From Pseudoflavonifractor sp. 524-17 (GTDB lineage: Bacteria > Bacillota > Clostridia > Oscillospirales > Oscillospiraceae), in contig NZ_QWEK01000040.1 in the NCBI RefSeq assembly GCF_009935845.1, positions 1-32,951 of the forward strand: a DNA stretch of 32,951 nucleotides, read 5' to 3'. The notes beneath the pieces were generated by a model, which ran no database searches, had not been told where the DNA came from, and saw nothing but the letters and a program-made list of their open reading frames with translations. A program made the translations under genes and the position numbers. Shown in pieces: positions 17,605 to 25,976 of the stretch (position 1 is its first letter; the number at the start of each line of letters is the position of its first letter).

Positions 17605-18801
17605 TTAACCTCCTAGAATCAAACTCACCAGCGTCTCCAAAGGACTTTTCTCATTAATGAATAGCCCCGAAACTCCCGCAGCCGTGGCTGCCTCCATATC
17701 TCGTTCATCGTCCCCAATCATCACACACTTGGTCAGATCCAGGCTCAGCTCCTTCTGCGCCTGGAAGAACATCCCCGGCCTGGGCTTCCGACACTCACAG
17801 CCATCATCCCAGTTGTGAGGGCAGTAATAAATCTTGTCGATCTCCGCGCCAATCTCCCGCAAGTCCGCCTGCATTTTTTCATGAATGGCCGCCAGAGTTT
17901 CCTCCGTCAGGTTCCCCCGAGCAATTCCCGGCTGGTTGGAGATCAAAATGAGGGTATACCCTGCATCCTTCAGCTTTTTCACCGCTTCCCGCGCCCCGGG
18001 AAGCCAAACAAAATCCTCGGGTCTTTCTATGTAACACGCCCGGGGAGGCCGAACGTTCAATGTGCCGTCCCGGTCCAGAAAAACCACCTTCTTGGGCCGG
18101 AAAAATTCTTTGGTCAGTTCAATCCGCTCCCAGGAGCCCACAGAGTAGTAGCGGTGCTCCGTGACAGTAGCATAGAGCTTCTTTTCCGCCACCAGGGTAG
18201 GATAAACCACAGCCTCAAAGTTGTGGTTTTCCTCCGGCAGCAACGCCAGCACCCTTTTGTTGACAATGGCATACCCAATGTCAACACCTTGGAGACCAGG
18301 GGTAATGCGCTTTTTATCATAAACCTCCACCAATTCATCCTCCGAAATACGCAGGTTGTTCTTGGTAGACCCGTCCTTGTTCCGATAGGCGGTAAACTGG
18401 AGCAGTGCCCCGCTCTTTTCATAATCGGCGACCAAACGGACAAAATCAATGGGACAGTAATTGTCGCAATACATCAGAAGGAATTCATCGGAGAGCAGCG
18501 GCGCCGCGCTTTTAATCCGCAGTCCAGTCTCATACTCCACAGGGGTTACAGAATATGTAATATGAACACCCCAACGACTGCCATCCCCAAAATAGTCCTG
18601 GATCTTCTCTGGCAGATACCCCAACAGAAGCACGATCTCCTGAATTCCGAAGGACCGAACCTGCTCAATCAAATATTCCAAAAAGGGCTTCCCCTCAAAG
18701 GGATACATAGGTTTGGGGTTAGTATCCGTAAACGGCTTTAGCCGGGTTCCATAGCCCCCAGCTAAGATGACAGCCTGCTCAATTTTAGATTTCATCACCA
18801 T
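17605..18801 (-). CDS. HddC-GmhB fusion: heptose-1-phosphate guanylyltransferase plus heptose-1,7-bisphosphate phosphatase
   Basis: Bifunctional cytosolic enzyme. Residues 1-235 form a nucleotidyltransferase with the loop AGGYGTRLKPFT at 14-25, KP at 30-31 and a metal-binding Asp in YCDNY. Residues ~238-398 form a HAD phosphatase with FLDRDGTLN at 241-249, LISNQPG, a GmhB-like zinc cluster (CPHNWDDGCECRKP) and MIGDDERDM. GmhB removes the 7-phosphate of heptose bisphosphate, and HddC then makes GDP-D-glycero-D-manno-heptose, so the fusion joins consecutive steps that follow HddA. ATG 18801 has GGGAGG about 9 bases upstream and overlaps the methyltransferase end by 17 bases. Its last codons contain the ribosome site of the switchable acyltransferase. 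Substrate assignment rests on the nearby hddA and gmhA. Confidence 0.87.
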   Translation of the reverse strand: MVMKSKIEQAVILAGGYGTRLKPFTDTNPKPMYPFEGKPFLEYLIEQVRSFGIQEIVLLLGYLPEKIQDYFGDGSRWGVHITYSVTPVEYETGLRIKSAAPLLSDEFLLMYCDNYCPIDFVRLVADYEKSGALLQFTAYRNKDGSTKNNLRISEDELVEVYDKKRITPGLQGVDIGYAIVNKRVLALLPEENHNFEAVVYPTLVAEKKLYATVTEHRYYSVGSWERIELTKEFFRPKKVVFLDRDGTLNVRPPRACYIERPEDFVWLPGAREAVKKLKDAGYTLILISNQPGIARGNLTEETLAAIHEKMQADLREIGAEIDKIYYCPHNWDDGCECRKPRPGMFFQAQKELSLDLTKCVMIGDDERDMEAATAAGVSGLFINEKSPLETLVSLILGG

Positions 18802-19483
18802 TACCTTGTCCTCCCGTACGTCTATTGCCCTTTTTTACTCCTACCGCTCGTATAATAGCTGGCCGTTCATTCTGAAACGGTGCAAAGTCTCTGCTTTCCT
18901 CCATGTACACGACAGAGAAACCAGCTTTCTCTAGTTCTTTTTTCAGCCCTTTCTTTTCGATAAATCTTCTGTAGTGGCCATCAAATAGAAATTCATTTTT
19001 TCCCAAGGGAATCCCTTGCCCATACAGGTCATCGTGTACGCTGCGGGCTTCAATCCAAATTACGCCCCCGTCCTTTAGAATCCGTGCTGCATGTTGAAAT
19101 AGTAGATCGGACTGTTCTTGACTGATGGCATGAAGCGTAAATCTGCTATAGCAGTAGTCATATGTCTCAGCTTCATCGGGCTGACGCGTAAAATCGCCGC
19201 AAAGGAACGATAGCTTTCCTTCTTTTGCTTTTCCTTGAAGCTGACCGATTGCTACGTCTGAAGCATCAATACCCAATACATTAATGCCGCTTTGATAAAA
19301 GAAAAGGCTATCCCTTCCATTTCCGCAACCGACATCAATCAGCTTTTTCCCCGGTTTCAAATAGGGCAGGATTGTACGAGCAAATGCAGTGGGTTCGCTC
19401 ATAAAGAATTTATTTTTGTAGAAATCGTTCCAATATTCAACATCCCTATTAAAGGGACGTCTCTGTTCCTTGCGCTGACCCAT
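18785..19483 (-). CDS. Class I SAM-dependent methyltransferase, probably glycan-modifying
   Basis: The SAM-binding motif LIDVGCGNGRDSLFF lies near residues 47-61 and is followed by GIDAS and FLCGDFT, the typical acidic motifs of small class I enzymes (TehB/Methyltransf_11-like). The length is 232 aa from ATG 19483, which has a GGAGGAGAAGG site directly upstream. A longer frame to 19636 exists, but its extra residues are the shifted end of the licD-type gene and look non-native. It overlaps both neighbours, by 35 and 17 bases. In this locus it most likely methylates a sugar or a phosphate-linked group, but the sequence does not show the substrate. Confidence 0.8.
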   Translation of the reverse strand: MGQRKEQRRPFNRDVEYWNDFYKNKFFMSEPTAFARTILPYLKPGKKLIDVGCGNGRDSLFFYQSGINVLGIDASDVAIGQLQGKAKEGKLSFLCGDFTRQPDEAETYDYCYSRFTLHAISQEQSDLLFQHAARILKDGGVIWIEARSVHDDLYGQGIPLGKNEFLFDGHYRRFIEKKGLKKELEKAGFSVVYMEESRDFAPFQNERPAIIRAVGVKKGNRRTGGQGNGDEI

Positions 19484-20855
19484 CCTTCTCCTCCGTCCCC
19501 AGTCCTTGCGGACGTTCTTCTTCAAGGACCCTCTGCCGCAGGAAATTCCTGATCTGCTCCTCCTGCTGATCAAGGCCAAACATTTCCATGTGATTTTGCA
19601 TCCCCACATCTCTAGGAAATTCCATATATTCTCCATATACCTGCTTCAGCCACGCCTTGGCATCTGCCGGAATGCTAACAACAATTCCCTCAAAGGTCCC
19701 CTGAGAACAAGGATATATCACACCTTCCGGAAATCCAATTCGGGCCTCAGACTCCCATATTTCCACACTCCACCCTAACCATTTACCGCTCTTGGGATAA
19801 TCCGCCACACATTTCGCAAACACGGTATCCAAGGCTGCCTTGTCTTCAGGATTATCCACCTGAACGTCCCGATAGCGGCACTTCAAGTTTGGAATTAGCT
19901 TATCCAATTCACTCACAAGCTCCACTCGCCGGTCACGATACTGCGCTAGTGCCTCTTGACGTGTTTCCACATCATAATAGTCATAGGGAAAGAGGTCTAT
20001 AAACACCGAGCTTCCGCTATCCAGATCCACAAATTTGGATATCTTAGAGTACCACCGAGGCTCTGCCAAACAATAGTAATCAACGACTTGAAAATGCTTA
20101 TTATCTCTCAGCACCTCTCTCAGCCGTTCAAAATCGGCCCTCGGCATTCCTACATCCATGTCATCGTCCCAGGGCACGAAGCCTTCATGGCGCACCGTCC
20201 CAAGCAAACTGCCATCTGTCATCCAATACCTCAGTCCATTTTTTTCGCATATCCTTTTGAGTTGTTGAAGTAAGTATAGTTCCATTCTCTGAAGCTGCCG
20301 TACACTTCCCTCTGCTTTGGGCAGCGCCTTAAAAAATGTTTCTTTTGCCTGTAGAAGGCTTAATTCACCCCGCACCGCAAGCCAATACCAAAATATTTGC
20401 TGCCACTGGCGGTTGTAGACTCGCATTTCTTCTTTGGCCTCCCACAGGGCGCTGTTTCGGCTGTCCCAGAGGGTGGAAATAACCTGGTCCTTGCCCTGCC
20501 CTTGGCCTTCCTGAAGTTCCAGAATCTTCGTACTTATACTCTCACTAAGAAGCCTAAGTGTCTCTACCCGCTCATCCAGCTCACTTCTGAAAGCGCTCAG
20601 CTTCGATTCAAGTTCATTCCTCAGTTCTTCACTTTGAATGCGCAGTGCTCTTAGCTCTTGTAGCTCTTGCCGCTGCTCTATCTGCTTTTCTTTCTTTTCC
20701 CGTTCAATAAGAAAAACGAGTTCTTTTTGCCTGCTTTCGTTCTCTTCCTGCAACTTATCCTCTATGTCTCTCCGTAAGGCACTTATTTCTCGATTAAAGA
20801 CATGAAGCGTAGGAGGAAAAAGATGTTTTAAAAAATTTTTCAATATGTGGAGCAA
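19449..20855 (-). CDS. LicD-family phosphotransferase with N-terminal coiled coil
   Basis: LicD proteins transfer phosphocholine or related phospho-groups from CDP-linked donors to glycans. The C-terminal half has the family core DGSLLGTVRHEGFVPWDDDMD (given as two parts: DGSLLG near 214-219 and WDDDMD near 229-234) and FIDLFPYD. The first ~115 residues are highly charged (KELVFLIEREKKEKQIEQ, ELESKLSAFRSELDERV) and should form a long coiled coil. No signal peptide is seen. I chose the TTG at 20855 because a GGGGGTGAGG site lies just upstream; a TTG at 20882 would add nine residues. It shares the locus with a nucleotidyltransferase-kinase fusion that could make its activated donor (inference). 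Its end overlaps the methyltransferase by 35 bases. Confidence 0.82.
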   Translation of the reverse strand: MLHILKNFLKHLFPPTLHVFNREISALRRDIEDKLQEENESRQKELVFLIEREKKEKQIEQRQELQELRALRIQSEELRNELESKLSAFRSELDERVETLRLLSESISTKILELQEGQGQGKDQVISTLWDSRNSALWEAKEEMRVYNRQWQQIFWYWLAVRGELSLLQAKETFFKALPKAEGSVRQLQRMELYLLQQLKRICEKNGLRYWMTDGSLLGTVRHEGFVPWDDDMDVGMPRADFERLREVLRDNKHFQVVDYYCLAEPRWYSKISKFVDLDSGSSVFIDLFPYDYYDVETRQEALAQYRDRRVELVSELDKLIPNLKCRYRDVQVDNPEDKAALDTVFAKCVADYPKSGKWLGWSVEIWESEARIGFPEGVIYPCSQGTFEGIVVSIPADAKAWLKQVYGEYMEFPRDVGMQNHMEMFGLDQQEEQIRNFLRQRVLEEERPQGLGTEEKDGSAQGTETSL

Positions 20856-20924
20856 GTCCTCACCCCCTTTCGAAATATCCAAATATCACCATACCTTATC
20901 TGCATTCCTTGTCCAAGTCCAATA

Positions 20925-22043
20925 TCATGAATTAGCCCATTTTTTACAATGTCTCAATTTAAACTGTAGCCACCTTTGGGCAAACTTCAGAATATATCGA
21001 AATCCAAGTTCACCATTTTCAAATAAGCTAAGCGTCTTCCTCACAGTTTCTTGACCCAACATAAAGCTAAACTTTGACAAGCCCTCTATACTCTTAGTGC
21101 TACGCTGCATTGTAAAAAGCAACGCACGTTGTAAAAGCATCTCATAATTTGCTGTCCCTCGAGCCAGTCGCCAAAATTGGTCTGCATACATCGGTGGATT
21201 TTCCAAAAATAAGAAACCCGTTCCAATAAAGTGAAGTGCTTTTGGATGGGTGAGTGCGACTTGATATTCCTTTGCAAGCTCAAACTGCCCGACTTGCAAC
21301 AACATTTGCATGTCATTTCGGAAATATGGTAATAACACGTTCCATTCTTGCTGCAATAAGCCTACTTTACCATCGCACAACGTCATAAACACATCCTGAT
21401 CCCGCCATCTCCATGACTTAGATTCCGCATAGCGAAGCAAAAAAGTCGACTGATATGTTTTATTAAATTTCTGAATATTAAAAACAATTAGGCCCGAATT
21501 AAAATATGAATCTGGATACTTCAGGTGTAACTTTTTATCTATATACCTTTTTTCTTTACTATCTGGCATATGATACCATGCTAGCATTCCTGTATCTCTT
21601 ACTGCCAATAACAATGTATCTCCAAACGGATTATCATATAGCATAGCTATGTCATCCAAGAAAATCATATCTGCATCAATATAAACAGCTCGATCATACC
21701 TACACATGAGTTCCGGAATTAAAAAACGTGCATATATAATCGGTTTATATACCTGCTCTACAGGGAAATTATATCTACTTAAAACATCTGATACGTCAAC
21801 AAATCTGATACTAAAATTTTCTCGACCTGCAACAAGTATTTCCGTTCTTTCAATCCCCTGGCGAGAAAGCTCTGTACCTAATACAACAATATCATAAAAA
21901 AATTTTTTCGAGCTTTGTTCAACAATTGATTGAAGTGTAACTGCAAAATACGCCAGATATTCATCACTTACCGCTGTTACAATAACAATCGGTGATTCAG
22001 AAAATGCAGGGCTTAGTCCTTCTGACACAGCATCCTTTTGCAA
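20925..22043 (-). CDS. Glycosyltransferase family 8
   Basis: Retaining GT-A glycosyltransferase. It shows the GT8 pattern: IVTAVSDEYLAYFAVTLQSI at the start, the metal-binding DxD in VYIDADMIF near residues 120-128, YFNSGLIVFN, WRDQDVFM and HFIGTGFLFL near the sugar-binding C-terminus. The length of 372 aa is usual. The TTG start at 22043 has AAGGGGAG 7 bases upstream. The gene belongs to an AT-rich block (about 20900-25000) and is similar in layout to the GT8 half of the next gene upstream, so the two may be related copies. Donor and acceptor are unknown. Confidence 0.87.
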   Translation of the reverse strand: MQKDAVSEGLSPAFSESPIVIVTAVSDEYLAYFAVTLQSIVEQSSKKFFYDIVVLGTELSRQGIERTEILVAGRENFSIRFVDVSDVLSRYNFPVEQVYKPIIYARFLIPELMCRYDRAVYIDADMIFLDDIAMLYDNPFGDTLLLAVRDTGMLAWYHMPDSKEKRYIDKKLHLKYPDSYFNSGLIVFNIQKFNKTYQSTFLLRYAESKSWRWRDQDVFMTLCDGKVGLLQQEWNVLLPYFRNDMQMLLQVGQFELAKEYQVALTHPKALHFIGTGFLFLENPPMYADQFWRLARGTANYEMLLQRALLFTMQRSTKSIEGLSKFSFMLGQETVRKTLSLFENGELGFRYILKFAQRWLQFKLRHCKKWANS

Positions 22044-22059
22044 AATGTAACTCCCCTTA

Positions 22060-24042
22060 TTAAAGATTTTGTCTAAAGGCGCGTAACAGAATCAATTCAT
22101 AATATGGCGTCTTTTTTGCATATTTCCAAAAATAATGATACAAGTCGCAAACTGGATTAAATTTAAGTTGCTTATTTTCTATATAGTGTATAATTTTTGG
22201 CTCTTCTCTCGCCCTAATATATGCGTTGCGTACACTCACAGGCGCATATGTCCCAATCAAATCCGGATATCCCTCCATGCTCTGAATCATAACATTCCAA
22301 CTCTGATCTAAATACTTAATCTTCCCTTCAAACAGAGTCATAAGTGCATCTTGATCCTGCCACATCCATTTTCTGGATGAAAAATGTCTGAAAATCTGAT
22401 CTACTGTGTACTCTTTCCGCAATGTTTGAATGGCAAAGAGTAAAACTCCGCTATTTACATAGTTAAGGGGATTCTTTATCCTTATTTCTTGATCAAAATA
22501 CGCCTTTTCTTTACAGCCCGGGGTACAATATGTGTTAATCATACCAACATCCCTGGCTGCTGCCATACATTCTGAAGCGTCTAATCTTATATTATACAAA
22601 TCAGCTACATCATGAAGGGCTACCAAATCACAATCTAAATAGAGCACTTTTTCATACTGCTTCATTAAATCTATTACCAAAAATCTCCCATACATAATAG
22701 GGCGATACCACCCCCATGTGAATAGATCATAATTGGAGAGATACCCTGCTACATTAATAAATCGAATAGAGACATTCGCGCAAGAATATGTCTTTTTTAA
22801 TAATTCACGGTTTTCTTTTGTAACATCTTCTTCTAAAATTACAATATCATAGTTGTTTCCTGGTCTTGCATTATCGATGATAGACTGCACTGCTACAATC
22901 AAGTACGGGATATACTCATTAGAACAAGAAAATGCGATTGCTATGTTGTTTTCTGTAAAAGCAGGCGACACATCTTGTCCAAAATTTATTCTTTCTGTCT
23001 TTTCAATAATTTCTCTCTTTTTTTCAGAATATGGTGCATACTGTGCGATATCAGCCAATATTTCATCAACAATAATCCGCACTGTACTATTATACGGAGA
23101 AAATTCTTTTGCATCTGATGAAAGTCCAATTTTAATTAGATTAAAATAATCTGATTCCAAGTTGCATCCACAAATATTTCCGCCATGATATATTATATAT
23201 TTTTTACATTTTGATTGCCCAATAACATCGCACAATCCACTTCGCATAGATATAAAATAACCTGAATATTCTAGAAACGCCTTACTATATTTTAATGGAA
23301 CCGATACCACTTTGGTTCCTTCAATAGCGGGCTCATTTGGCCCAACACCATTTGTACATACCGAAAAGCCGAGCTCTTTTAATGTCTCTGCAATGCCCAC
23401 CCAAGATTGCATTGGTATTGCCGCAGCGCAAGAATTAGAATATGGAGACAAAATTACAGTTTTCCCGGGCACCAGTCTATTACTTTTAAATAGTTTTTTG
23501 ATATATTCTGGATCGTTCTCGAAATGGGCGTCCGAACTTGGTGGCAAAGTGGTATCTTTAAGACCCATACACACACCTAACAACATATCCCGCGTTGTTG
23601 TATGGTGAATTCCCTGAATCTTTCCACCTATCCCAACGTGAGAGGCTGGGGGATCATGATGTAGAATATGCAAATTTTTTGCACCGTTCGACATAAAAAT
23701 CTTAAACTTTACCAGCATACTATTCTCTTCAATTGAAATTTGTTCAATATTTTCTATTCCGAAAAGCTCTACAGTTCGAAATGCCGCACTTCCCGGAATA
23801 ACTATTACATATTTTTGAATATTGTTTTTCTCTAAGTAGTAATTTAAATATTCGTGTAGCAAAAAAATGTCTCCCATCCCGGGCCAGCCATGTGCTATTA
23901 TCGTGGTGTCATTCCCATATTTCCCCAACAGAGATTTATAGATTTTGTACCCTCCCATAACATTTCTAAAATAGTTCTTTAATACAAAAATGCAACCTCT
24001 TCGAAGTTTCGACTTTACTTTCTCCTTCATTTTTCGAAACAT
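22060..24042 (-). CDS. Two-domain glycosyltransferase: GT9-like N-terminal part fused to GT8
   Basis: Residues ~1-350 resemble the GT-B fold of heptosyltransferase-type (GT9-like) enzymes: AHGWPGMGDIFLLHEYL near the N-terminus, then TVILSPYSNSCAAAIP and YFISMRSGLCDVIG, matching the separate gene at 24060-25022. Residues ~375-660 are a GT8 domain with AIAFSCSNEYIPYLIVAVQSI, the DxD in YLDCDLVAL, YVNSGVLLF and WQDQDALM. ATG 24042 has GAGGGGG 8 bases upstream; a start at 24072 is less likely. The product of 660 aa could add two sugars in sequence. The GT9 link is by general pattern only and is the weaker half of the call; the GT8 half is firm. GC is very low (about 23% in one 60-base line). Confidence 0.72.
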   Translation of the reverse strand: MFRKMKEKVKSKLRRGCIFVLKNYFRNVMGGYKIYKSLLGKYGNDTTIIAHGWPGMGDIFLLHEYLNYYLEKNNIQKYVIVIPGSAAFRTVELFGIENIEQISIEENSMLVKFKIFMSNGAKNLHILHHDPPASHVGIGGKIQGIHHTTTRDMLLGVCMGLKDTTLPPSSDAHFENDPEYIKKLFKSNRLVPGKTVILSPYSNSCAAAIPMQSWVGIAETLKELGFSVCTNGVGPNEPAIEGTKVVSVPLKYSKAFLEYSGYFISMRSGLCDVIGQSKCKKYIIYHGGNICGCNLESDYFNLIKIGLSSDAKEFSPYNSTVRIIVDEILADIAQYAPYSEKKREIIEKTERINFGQDVSPAFTENNIAIAFSCSNEYIPYLIVAVQSIIDNARPGNNYDIVILEEDVTKENRELLKKTYSCANVSIRFINVAGYLSNYDLFTWGWYRPIMYGRFLVIDLMKQYEKVLYLDCDLVALHDVADLYNIRLDASECMAAARDVGMINTYCTPGCKEKAYFDQEIRIKNPLNYVNSGVLLFAIQTLRKEYTVDQIFRHFSSRKWMWQDQDALMTLFEGKIKYLDQSWNVMIQSMEGYPDLIGTYAPVSVRNAYIRAREEPKIIHYIENKQLKFNPVCDLYHYFWKYAKKTPYYELILLRAFRQNL

Positions 24043-24059
24043 AAGTGCAACCCCCTCAT

Positions 24060-25022
24060 CTAAAAATGGCATAATATTTGAGCAAGTAACATTTTTTCTT
24101 GCGAATATGAAATCTCAATCATATCTGCACATAATTGCATATTTCTGATATTAAAGTATTCATCAACATATCCGCTACCCCAACGATAGCCATACGGATA
24201 AATGACAATTTTTTTGCAGTCCACGCTACTTACTACCTCACATATTCCAGATCGACTCCCGATAAAGCAACCTGCAAAGCAAAGTGTCCCTTCTATTTCT
24301 TCAATTGGAATTTGAAGCGGAATTGTGCCATAGACAGGCTCTTCATCATATATTACATTGGTACATACTATATAGCCCTTACGTTTGAGCTCAATTGATA
24401 GTTTTTTCCAAAACTCCTCTGAGGGAGACGGAATAGAGTTCGACCTGGGAAACAATATCACAGTTTTTCCTTCCCTAACTCCTTGACCAATTAATTTGCG
24501 CTTCAAAAATGCCCCTGCAACAAAGTGTGGAACTCTCAATGCTAAAACATCCAAATTAAGTCTCCCTAAAGAAAACATAGAGAAGAAGTCAATATTATGG
24601 ATTCCTTCCACACAATTCATTATCCCTGTATGAATGCCTGAATTAAAATGAAAAACTGTCATGTTTGCCGCAGTAAATCCAATAAAGGCGCCAAATGCTA
24701 AAATTGCATTTTTTTCTTCACATGAAATACATTCTATCGGTGCTATTCCAAACAGCTTTAAGATTCTTCCTCCAACTTCAGAAGGCTGTATTACAATATA
24801 TTCTGTATCAATTCTTTCTTTCCGCAAGTATTCATCAAAAAGACGACCCATTAAATAGGCATCTCCGCACCCTTCAAACGGACATAAAATCAATTTTCGA
24901 CTTCCGCTATACTTTTTTTGAATGTTCGTATATACGGAATACCCCTTTTTTATAGATGTCAGATACCGATAAATCACATTTATCATCACAAATCTTTTTA
25001 GGAAAGACTTCGCTTTCTTCAC
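24060..25022 (-). CDS. GT9/heptosyltransferase-like protein (GT-B fold), stand-alone paralogue
   Basis: Probable glycosyltransferase that shares a scaffold with the N-terminal half of the neighbouring 660-aa protein: LILCPFEGCGDAYLMGRL, KTVILFPRSNSIPSPSEEFW, GYIVCTN and CFIGSRSGICEVV. The Ser-Arg-Ser-Gly-x-Cys-(D/E)-V motif is common to both and may be a donor-binding feature. GT9 enzymes use nucleotide-heptose donors in Gram-negatives, and this locus makes GDP-heptose, so a heptosyl role is attractive but unproven. It starts at GTG 25022, sharing GTGA with the HAD gene's stop. Length 320 aa. A polysaccharide pyruvyltransferase-like fold is an alternative. Confidence 0.6.
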   Translation of the reverse strand: MKKAKSFLKRFVMINVIYRYLTSIKKGYSVYTNIQKKYSGSRKLILCPFEGCGDAYLMGRLFDEYLRKERIDTEYIVIQPSEVGGRILKLFGIAPIECISCEEKNAILAFGAFIGFTAANMTVFHFNSGIHTGIMNCVEGIHNIDFFSMFSLGRLNLDVLALRVPHFVAGAFLKRKLIGQGVREGKTVILFPRSNSIPSPSEEFWKKLSIELKRKGYIVCTNVIYDEEPVYGTIPLQIPIEEIEGTLCFAGCFIGSRSGICEVVSSVDCKKIVIYPYGYRWGSGYVDEYFNIRNMQLCADMIEISYSQEKMLLAQILCHF

Positions 25023-25399
25023 TTTTTTAAATTAATACGCAGCTTGTATGTCATAGTCCCATCCCTCTCCACATTCACCGCTACTGCCGTCTTTAACCCC
25101 GACGGCTTTTTATCGTTGACCACGATCCGCTCCCCGTAGGGGGCGTTCCAAATGATGTGGTCACAGCGGATATGGTTTTCCCTCAAAAAAGCGAGCGTTT
25201 GTTCTCTGACTTCCTCCTTGCGAGAGGTCACAATAATGACCATATCTTCCGGGGTAATATTTGCTAAGAATTCTTTTGCCCCGGGTAAGAGAGTATCGCA
25301 ACCATCCAGCTTGTAACCGTTATGCTTGACGAGGGTACCGTCCAAATCCAAGATCCAGGTTTTTCCCAGAGGGGAAAGCTCTATCACCTCTTCACACAT
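25019..25399 (-). CDS. Small HAD-family phosphatase
   Basis: Single-domain haloacid dehalogenase-type hydrolase of 126 aa with motif I DLDGTLV near residues 18-24, motif II Thr/Ser in IIVTSRKEE, and an NDKKPSGLKTA motif near the C-terminus in place of the usual GDxxxD, typical of small capsule-associated HAD proteins. It has no cap domain, so it should accept bulky phosphosugars. It overlaps the SIS isomerase by 8 bases and the GT9-like gene by 4 bases, which means tight translational coupling. With the isomerase and nucleotidyltransferase-kinase it probably prepares one activated building block (inference). Confidence 0.78.
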   Translation of the reverse strand: MCEEVIELSPLGKTWILDLDGTLVKHNGYKLDGCDTLLPGAKEFLANITPEDMVIIVTSRKEEVREQTLAFLRENHIRCDHIIWNAPYGERIVVNDKKPSGLKTAVAVNVERDGTMTYKLRINLKK

Positions 25400-25976
25400 T
25401 TTTCAGCTGCTCCCCTATGTATCCACCGGGATGATTTTGCTTGAAATCCTGAAGGGTCACGCCCCTGCGCCTGACAATCTCCATGGCCAGGCCCTGCAGG
25501 ATAATCAGGTTCACCGTTGTGGAATTATTGGGTACGATGTCCCACTGATCTCCCTCGTTTTGCAGATCCAATATCAAATGCTTGGGAATCATACGTGTCA
25601 AGGTGCTCTCTTTGCGGAAGGTCAAAAGCCAGATGTCTGCACCCCGCTTTTGAAGAAGCTCGGTCAAATAGACCGACTCTACTGTCTCACCGCTCTTGGT
25701 CAGCACAATTACCACATCACCTGGATGAACCATACCGATGTCCCCATGTACTGCGCTGCTGGTGTTCATAAAAGCGGCGTTTTGGCCCAGAGAGTTCATG
25801 GTCCCAACGAATTTGTCACAGACCGGAACATTTTTTCCAAGCCCGCTGACAATGATTTTATGCCCGGCGGAGAGAGCGGCAATGCACTCCTCCACCAGCT
25901 GATCAAAGGCAGCCTCATCCAAAGAGGTGACTGCGTTCTCCACGCTCTTCATGATTTCTTGAAAGTAACGGATCAT
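25392..25976 (-). CDS. SIS-domain sugar-phosphate isomerase, KpsF/GutQ-like without CBS domains
   Basis: Aldose-ketose phosphate isomerase fold. Blocks IVSGLGKNVPVCDKFVG, SSAVHGDIGMV and VLTKSGETVE match the SIS core of arabinose-5-phosphate isomerases (KpsF/KdsD/GutQ), including the SAVHGD stretch. At 194 aa it has only the SIS domain, as in short homologues. It is clearly different from GmhA in this window, so the locus has two isomerase/HAD sets. The ATG overlaps the upstream fusion gene by 4 bases. No KdsA or KdsB homologue is visible, so Kdo synthesis is not supported; the true substrate is open. Confidence 0.8.
   Translation of the reverse strand: MIRYFQEIMKSVENAVTSLDEAAFDQLVEECIAALSAGHKIIVSGLGKNVPVCDKFVGTMNSLGQNAAFMNTSSAVHGDIGMVHPGDVVIVLTKSGETVESVYLTELLQKRGADIWLLTFRKESTLTRMIPKHLILDLQNEGDQWDIVPNNSTTVNLIILQGLAMEIVRRRGVTLQDFKQNHPGGYIGEQLKNV

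Noticed and set aside
25392-25976. A Kdo (CMP-Kdo) synthesis pathway based on the KpsF-like protein
   Set aside because: KdsA and KdsB are not seen in the window, and the isomerase is packed with a kinase-nucleotidyltransferase fusion that the Kdo route does not need.
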